Source: Sweltsa coloradensis (lineage: Eukaryota; Arthropoda; Insecta; Plecoptera; Chloroperlidae). Taken from it: a stretch of 64,000 bases of DNA. Position numbers and translations under genes: made by a program. Numbering within the stretch: position 1 is the first letter of the stretch; the number at the start of each line of letters is the position of its first letter. The DNA is taken from the NCBI GenBank assembly GCA_024449915.1, contig JAMZAV010000323.1:1-64000 (forward strand). The letters run 5' to 3'. Shown piece after piece: positions 56,510-64,000 of this stretch. Below the pieces are notes generated by a model that was not told the DNA's origin, made no database searches, and worked only from the letters and a program-made list of their open reading frames with translations.

Positions 56510-59500
56510 ATGGGGGACTTGTCGCGTTTGAATTTCGTAAGTATTTATTATTTACAATATTAAAAAAAATTACGTGGAATGGCCGGGGGGGGGGGGGTAA
56601 AAATTAAAATGCTCTTTGCGCATACGAATATAGTTAATATGTGCAGTTTATTGTTTTGGTACAATAACGGATGATGTACTAAATTTTAAATAAAATGAAA
56701 TATTACGTTTTTCCTAGACCTATTTTACCACTATATCGCCTAGTAAGAATATGTGTTTACAACAATGTACCGATCCAAGTTTAAATTGATTTTAGGGGAG
56801 TGTTTGTTGTCTAAGGTCAGGCCACATTCAATTCTTTCTATTGATTGGTGTGTTACTTAAAAAAGTAAACCTTTAAAATGCGAATATCATAGAAGGCGTA
56901 CACGTACTCGATTCATAACAACAAATAACAAGACCTAATTACAGTAGCCTAGTTCAGAAATTACTAGGTATTTGGTGGAGGTGCCGGGTCCAAGTTGTAT
57001 TTTATCCTTCAGTGTCGGATCTGTTTGTGATGGTAGCCCGTGTGTTTCAAAGAATTAATCATTAAAGTTGTCAACAAGCATCAAGAAGAAAATTCTATAA
57101 TTCAGCTTAACCTTTGTTTTAAGGGGTGATATCAAAATAAATCTCGAAATCCTTCCCACATGCGTGATCCGTTTACTTCGTGCTTTTATTTCTCCAATTG
57201 AAACTCATTAATTAAGATAACTTAGGTACACCGTACACGTTTAGTATCTTTATTAGATACTTACTAGGGTTTCAATATATTTCAGGGATTTGTGTATTTT
57301 TACCCATTGCAATACAATTTTAAAGCTCAAACATGTCGTTTGAAATAATTATACTATTTGAATTTGAATTTTATAATTTTTGCTGTGCTTACAATATAAA
57401 AAAGTAAAGTAAACACAATTCAGTTTTGTTTTAAATATTTACCCAAAGACTTTCAATGCATAATATGAAACTTATTTTATACCGCGATAGGTGACAATTA
57501 TTCTTTCCAATCCGTAGTTCCCCCTTATGGCATTGGGTACTCGCAAGTGTTATTTACCTGATCTGTCCGAACTGATAGTCACTCCTGTAGCTAATCTCGC
57601 ATCTGAAAGTTCCTAATTACCTGTAATCACCTCATTCTGTTACGACGGGGACCCCAAGTACCCGGGCTCTGTGTTACGAGCACGCGAGAGTGTCGTGTCG
57701 TGCGGGATCAAGTGCCCCTTGTGACAAACATCACTCGTAGCAACATTGGGGGGTTCCTCTGGAGACGTGGACAGTGCACCCGACAAATAAAACACTCGTT
57801 CTGTAACAGTTGATCTAGGTGCCCGTTACTTGACAATGATCGCCTACATTGTTTACAAAAAGCAAGTCTTTGGGCCACTAGATATTTACATTCTATTGTT
57901 AATTGGTAATTCCATAGCAATTAAATCTACTTTGATAAAATAATTAGATTTCAACAAATAATTTTGAAATTAAAAAAGTAATGAGATCCCACACATAACA
58001 AAAACTTTTAAAAATACAGCCAAACCTTACACACCCAAAAGAAATTAGATCTAAAAAAAGGGCCAAGCTCATCTATACCCTTCCACATTTGCGCATTCTT
58101 AATTCACAAACGTACAGTGTCCCGTAACAACATCCTAGAAAAGCTTGGTAAAATAGAATTTTTATGACCATTACGTTTAAATTAATTAGAAAAAAAGAAT
58201 TTGGATGAACTATTACGATTATATTAATAGTTGCAAATTCTATTTTACAAAGCTTTTCTAGGATGTTGTTACGGGACACTGTACGTTTATGAATTAAGAA
58301 TGCGCAAATGTGGAAGGGTAGATGAGCTTGGCCCTTTTTTTAGATCTAATTTCTTTTGAGTGTGTAAGGTTTGGCTGTATTTTTACAAGTTTTTGTTACT
58401 ATTTAGCAAAATTTTAAACTGTTTGCAATATGTCATGCACGTACAAGACATACCCTAGAGAATTTAGCACTCGTCATTGTAATGACTTTGTAATTAATGA
58501 GTGCGTATTAGGGACGGGGATGGTTAAAGTGTATCGATGATAGACCTATCTTAATACACGTACTACTTTGTTAGCGGGTTCGCTAGTTATTTTATTTGAT
58601 TAGATTTCTCATCAACTAATCAACTATAAAATATGCTTTAACGCAGCAACCATGCGAACGCTTTTTGGGATTGTGGGCACCTATGATAATTATTAATGAA
58701 TTGATGTAGAAAGTGTTTGAACGATAAGACTGAGAAGAAGTTTACTAATTAAGCTGAGGGATCGTGATTGTATTGTTTCAATTCTGTATTTTGTATAATG
58801 TAAGCATTTACTTTTGATAATTTGTCGAAATATGTTTGTTACGAAAACATTTGTAGCTATCATGTATATTATTATGTCACATATTTTATGTTGTAAGCGT
58901 AATAAAAAATAGATTTATTAATAAACTATTTGTCTCGTGATGGAAACTATGCTTACAGAATCGAGGTAGTGGGGTTGTGGTTAAATTACGAAGAGTACGA
59001 TACCCACTTGAACACTTCGTGCGAGCGTGACTTCCAACTTGTTCAACTCTTTCAATTTATGAAGTGAAGTCACCGCTAATGCAAGAGCAGTGATAATTAT
59101 AACTAACTAAAATAATTACTCTACAGTTTGAACATCTCGAGAAGACAGACGCTTATTTTGTAGGACAAGGATCTTGCTCTCTTTAAAACGCTGCATGAAT
59201 CTTCTTCATAATTTCTATAGTGAAAGAGTGCGGGATTTCAATATGGCGGAAGTAGGACATGTCCAGATAGGATAATTCTTTAAAACAAACCAGTTGGAAC
59301 TCCTTAGACTGCTCATTACAAACAATCGTCGTTACCCGCTTTCACGTACTTCTTCTTGAACCACCGCGTGTAAATGTCATTGAGTGACAATTTCATTTGC
59401 TCCAACTTGGACTCTTGGTCCTCCTCGTTTTCACAATCTTTAAATCACCGCATATGTTTTAGTGAAGGTATTGTCATGTGAAAAGGTCAAACCCAAGGTG

Positions 59501-62500
59501 CTTAACAAAATATTCACACTAGGATTAATACTTTGACCCGGCACCTCCACCAACACATGCGATGCACGTATCGAGGAATTCAATTTAAACCTTCTTGTTT
59601 GAACATAACGATGTGATCAATAATTTTGTTACGTTGGCCCCTACTTATGCATAAACATTTTACTATTTTACTAAAAGTGCTCTGCCCTAAACTAGTCTGA
59701 ACGCTTCTTGTTCCAGGTGTCAGCTAAGCCTTCTTATCTGACGGCAGGGCAGATGGAGCGGCGGCGGCCACCGGCTTTTCTTCAAGCAGCAGCGAGAGCG
59801 AAGGGAGAGGTAGGGCTGATGGAAAACTTTACTCACATTGGTAGGGAATTTAATTTTCACATAACTAGGAAGCTATGCAAACGCTTTTTCAGGCACGTTG
59901 TTGGATGAGCGTAATTGGTGCATTGAGCTGCCATGTGTTATGCAGATTTTCTGTTGTTCTGTGAAAAAATCATTACTAAGTCAAAGACATTTTTTAAACG
60001 AAAAAAATCGTAATTTTAAAAAATGAAAAGAAAATCGTAAAATTGCGATTTTTATGAGAAATAAATTTTCGGTTGCGCTAAAATTTTACACCCATATATT
60101 AATTCATAAGATTAAGGTTCTGTGAAAAAATCAGTACAATCGGATAAAGCATATAGGTGTTATAAGTCGAAGAAATGTTTTAAAAATCGAAAAAATCGTA
60201 AAATTGCGATTTTCATGAGAAATAATATTTCGATTGCGCTCAAATTTCTCACGAATATATGAATTCATAAAATTAAGGTTCTGTGAAACATAATCATTAC
60301 AATCGCATAAAGCATGTAGGTGTTATAAGTCTTTTTTTTTAAGTAAAATTGCGATTTTCATGAGAAATAATATTTCGATTGCGCTAAAAAAACGTGAAAA
60401 AAGTTCAGAGATTTCAAAGGCCTCCAGAAAATTTCATCGCAATTGAAGTATCGGTTTAGCCGGAATCGTGTTAACAGACACAAAAATACAAACAGAAAGA
60501 AAAAAAACATTCCGGATTTTTTTCTCCAGTGTAGTGAAATGGAATCTTCGCTTTGCTCGCTACGCTCATCCAATAACTTGCTTTGTTCTATCCTTGATTA
60601 CCTGGATCTATGTCACTGTAGTGTTGATTTAATTAATGCTAAAAAGTGCCTAATTCATCGGCTTAAAATTAATAGGGTGAATTTTTACTTTTTTCTATGT
60701 GTCATGACATGATATAATGCTATAATTCGTAAATTCATGCCAATAGGTATATAAATTTCCAGACCGAAGTAGATTTGTCACGTAGGCCTAGTAGCAGCAT
60801 ATCAGCCATTCTTGTTCCCTAAACTTTAAGTTGATTCGATTTCTTCTTTCTGTACCAGGGTGGCAGAATGGACCGATCGGCTCCCAGTAGTGGCAACTTC
60901 GAGGATGTAGAGCCAGAGATCTTGACGCGTCAGAACCAAGACCTGAAGCGACGTCTCGACGATGAAGCGGCGAGCCAAGGTAAGGAGCTTATCTCTAGAA
61001 CATTGCGTCATTCATTTACGTACAATTATGTATTTTCAATGTTAACTATACTTAATTATTATAACATACAACTAGTTCTGATAATTTGATTCTTTAATCT
61101 ATGAACAGTGCCAATATATTTTGTTACCTTTATAGAGTTTCTAGAGCAGCACATGTTAACATTACTTTCAATAGGATATGAACTACTATAAGCTATTAAT
61201 ACATTTAATAAAATATGTGTGCACAATCAAAATTTACTCATTTTCCTTATTTATTATAGAAATGTGTTTAATTAAGGCCAGATAAAATATGTTTATACCT
61301 ATCTGAAACTGCAGATCTATGCAAGGCAAAATAGCTCAGTAGCAAAATGTGTACTTACTATTTAAAATCTCTCTCAGTCTTGTACATCGAAAAAAACTAG
61401 ATATGAAAGAGCAGATGAGACATCAAGCCAATCAGTCAGTCAAGGACATCAGTCAATCACTTTAACATAGTCCAAACAAGTAATCTCTGGTTATTAGTAG
61501 TGTTATAGGCCTAATAATGATTGGATTGAGGTTATTTTAAATTTAGTTACATGATAACTCTGAACAATAATTGTGCAAGAGACACAATCTGTGACTTAAC
61601 GTGGTTTGGTATTCCAGGTGTTGCAGTACAAACAACGCTGCAACGACCTTGAAAACCAGATGGTGGAGAGTCTGCCTGCGCCCAAGACTCCGTCGCGCGG
61701 GATGGTGTCGGGGCCGACTTCACTCGACAGCTCATATCGCGACAGAGACGATAGAATCTCCGACCTAGAGACCGCGCTCAGGCGGCTAGAGGTACGTCAC
61801 GTCTAGTCGAGGACTTTAAATTTAACTCACATCATAGCGTAAAAAGATAGAATGAATTATAAAATAGATTTCTTTACATTCAAACACAATTCAATATTTA
61901 ATGTTCAGTATGACTACAGTTATCCGGGCCCCTATATTCTGTTTTATCTCAACTAGTTTGTGGCACTATTTATGTATTCTTAATAGTTATAGACTGTTTA
62001 ACAAATTTACCTACTGGAAAATCATTTAGAAATCCAAATTTCTAATTCTACACAATATAAATAATTTTATGAATGGCATTCTTCCATTTACCTTGCCTCC
62101 TATCACACTCTATGCTGGAAATGAAACAAATAGTCAATCCAGATTATAAATTTTCATCCCTTATTCCAACTTACTGACACAGTATCTCAGATAATCGATG
62201 TCTGGTGGTAAATACTAAAATAAATGCTACATTCATTAACAAGTCTTATAAATAGTCAAAATATTCGTAATAAATAGTCGTAGTAATGTCTACACTAGGG
62301 TGGGCCGAAAAACAACATTTTTTTTTTAAAGTCGTAATACCGCGGAAAAGTTGCGAATTGTGGAGACTAAAAAAATAAAAAATAAAATTTAAAAAATCGG
62401 TTCATATCTTCCGGTCGCGCATGTGCTCTAAAGTTTTCCAAAATTTTGAAAATTTCACATTTTTACGATAATTTTTAACATTTTTAAATAAGCCTCTTCC

Positions 62501-63520
62501 GGAATGGAAAAGATCGAATTCTTCATATTTTAAATTTTATTCTATGTTAAAAATATTAAAAATTATCTTAAAAATGTGAATTTTTCAAAATTTTGGAAAA
62601 CTTTAGAGCACATGCGCGACCGGAAGATATAAACCTATTTTTTTTTTTTTTTTTTACCCTTTTTAGTCTTCCCAATTCGCAACTTTTCCGCGGTATTACA
62701 ACTAAAAAAAAAAAAAAAAAAAAAATCAAAATTTTCCAAATTTTGGAAAACTTTAGAGCACATGCGCGACCGGAAGATATGAACCGATTTTCAAAAAATA
62801 AAAAAATAAATTTTAGTCTCCACAATTCGCAACTTTTCCGCGGTATTACGACTTAAAAATAAAAAAATGTTGTTTTTCGGCCCACCCTAGTCTACACAAC
62901 TTTAAAATTGATTCTTAATCTTGGCTTGCCTGATTGTTTTATAATATAAGACTATTGGTTATATACATTTTGTATACTATGATGATGATTAACATACTAA
63001 ATAAATACTAAATGTGATTTGAAGTAAATTAAAATGTTTAGTTTCCAACTTAGTTATTTTTTGGCAATAATAAGGCAATAATATTGAGACTTTTTTAGCG
63101 GTTTTGAATCAAGGCGATTTGATTCCATTTTATTTAATCATATGTTTATAGATTTTGGTTTATATTAATTCCTGCCACATCCTCAATTTTACAGTATAGG
63201 TTTGCGGTACTCTATTCATGTAGTTTATTTATCCAGTAACTCTAACCAAGTTGTGTGTTGTTGCAGGACGAGCGTCGCAAGTGCGAGAAGCTTCTGGAGC
63301 TGAACGTCGCCTTGCGTGACCAGCTGGAGGAATCCCACCAGACAAACGACGCGCTCACCTCCGACCTCCAGAAACTCACCTCGGACTGGGAGCAGCTCCG
63401 GGACGAGATGCTCGTCAAGGAAGACGAGTGGAAGGAGGAGGAACAGCAGTTCAACGACTACTTCACGTCGGAACACAACCGACTGCTCAATCTCTGGCGA
63501 GACGTGGTGCAAGTCAAGCG
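56510..63520 (+). CDS. CROCC: Rootletin (ciliary rootlet coiled-coil protein), 5' part
   Basis: Five exons are visible: 56510-56536 (MGDLSRLNF, tentative first exon), 59717-59809, 60859-60979, 61618-61791 and 63267-63520; the gene continues past the window. Rootletin forms the striated rootlet at the base of cilia. The match rests on the N-terminal signature: EILTRQNQDLKRRLDDEAAS, VLQYKQRCNDLENQM, LETALRRLE, DERRKCEKLLELNVALRDQL, and the block ending FNDYFTSEHNRLLNLWRDVV. These are charged coiled-coil sequences typical of the family. Exon junction phases are 0, 0, then 1 against 0 (mismatch between 60979 and 61618), and 0. The mismatch coincides with the place where the family has a YKRRLQAYQEGQ-type segment, so one exon appears missing. 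Exon 5 ends in phase 2 at AAGCG/GTACGG. Introns carry several mobile elements. Confidence 0.82.
56971..56990 (+). repeat. Dispersed 20-mer, locus 8
   Basis: Exact TTTGGTGGAGGTGCCGGGTC, in rootletin intron 1. Confidence 0.85.
57997..58399. repeat. Long near-perfect inverted repeat (foldback element)
   Basis: Left arm 57997-58162 and right arm 58235-58399 are complementary with only a few differences. For example ACAGTGTCCCGTAACAACAT in the left arm has its exact complement in the right. The spacer is about 72 bases. It lies in rootletin intron 1, so the pre-mRNA could form a hairpin of about 165 bp. Confidence 0.9.
59535..59553 (-). repeat. Dispersed 20-mer, locus 9
   Basis: Complement of TTGGTGGAGGTGCCGGGTC with the 5'-most base changed; in rootletin intron 1. 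Confidence 0.8.
59875..60574 (-). mobile_element. Helentron-like element H4
   Basis: In rootletin intron 2. Minus strand: 5' TTGGATGAGCGTAGCGAGC, the same interior as H3 (repeated TTCTGTGAAAAAATCATTAC blocks), and 3' end GCTCATCCAACAACGTGCC...GCATAGCTTCCTAG, then T. The terminal stem has diverged from H3. Confidence 0.55.
62295..62890. mobile_element. 596-bp MITE with 6-bp target duplication
   Basis: In rootletin intron 4. Ends CTAGGGTGGGCCGAAAAACA and TGTTTTTCGGCCCACCCTAG are exact inverted repeats, flanked by TCTACA on both sides (62289-62294, 62891-62896). The arms contain GTAATACCGCGGAAAAGTTG and CATATCTTCCGGTCGCGCAT; the right arm is present twice (about 62590-62700 and 62725-62870). 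Long A and T runs fill the gaps. Confidence 0.85.
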
Positions 63521-64000
63521 GTACGGAATGTTACGTTTGTTTATTTTTTAACGCTCTTACACATTCAGTAAGTGAAATTAATTGACAATAAGGATAGGAA
63601 AACAACTGCTCAAATAATATCTCAATGATGTAGGGCCTACCTACTTAAGAAAATAATTAGGTTACACAATCCACCTGCAAAGAATACTTTATTGTACAGA
63701 GATTTTTTAAATTTTATTATAGTTGTCAAGTATAAATGTCTTTAATCCAATGAAACTACAGTTTCACTGTTCTTGTATGCTCTAGGTAAAGCTGTTACCC
63801 CATAATCTATTTTCAATAGAAGCAGGATAAATATTGGTATTATGTTAATTGCTTTTACAATAATATCATCATTTCTCATATCTTTTTCTATTGCTTCATG
63901 ATCTTTATTAGTCCTTAAAATATACATTATAAATTTTAATTGTAACAATAATTTTACAAGACGTGAAGCATACATAGCAAAAATGCAAGACAAATAAATT

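Noticed and set aside
62568..62856. ORFs with duplicated FRAHARPED text on both strands
   Set aside because: They come from the duplicated arms of the 596-bp MITE.

Overview
This is animal nuclear DNA, most likely from an arthropod. It is AT-rich, its genes are split by GT-AG introns, and most of the window is intergenic or intronic sequence packed with short non-autonomous mobile elements. No operons, rRNA operons, phage genes or CRISPR arrays are visible. I cannot name the species. The recognisable proteins are an animal-type membrane-anchored ATP-grasp protein, an NAD-dependent isocitrate dehydrogenase gamma-type subunit, the complex I subunit NDUFA7 (B14.5a), and rootletin.

Layout. 1-4.8 kb: truncated long-TIR MITE, a 5S-rRNA-derived SINE, then the ATP-grasp gene (2697-4408, + strand), whose frame is broken by one base near 4118. 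4.8-18.3 kb: gene-poor DNA with MITEs, SINEs, a 54-bp minisatellite and an (ATT)n tract. 18.3-27.3 kb: a segment present in two to three diverged copies, each carrying a 64-65 nt exon-like cassette. The copies differ mostly by single-base deletions, so part of this may be unpolished assembly. 27.3-44 kb: repeats, including a head-to-tail pair of Helentron-like elements, and one exon-like block at 32.8 kb. 44.2-47.9 kb: a divergent gene pair, the IDH3-gamma-like gene (3 exons, - strand) and an intronless NDUFA7-like gene with a cysteine-rich tail (+ strand), with start codons about 440 bp apart. 48-56 kb: repeats plus weak exon-like ORFs. 56.5-64 kb: the 5' part of the rootletin gene (+ strand), running off the right edge. 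At least one internal rootletin exon seems to be missing, because the flanking exon phases do not match.

How the genes relate. The two mitochondrial genes at 44-47 kb encode matrix and complex I proteins of the same energy pathway and probably share a promoter region. Both look like diverged paralogues: the IDH protein has lost conserved active-site-region residues and the NDUFA7 protein has gained a Cys/Pro-rich tail. This suggests, by inference only, a specialised and possibly male-germline pair. Rootletin and the ATP-grasp gene are unrelated neighbours.

The most unusual signals are: (1) a 20-bp motif, TTTGGTGGAGGTGCCGGGTC, at nine loci in both orientations with no shared flanks beyond it; (2) a family of at least nine Helentron-like elements ending in a subterminal hairpin and CTAG, with two filled/empty site comparisons inside the window showing insertion between two Ts without target duplication; (3) the divergent IDH/NDUFA7 pair; (4) a triplicated mini-exon.
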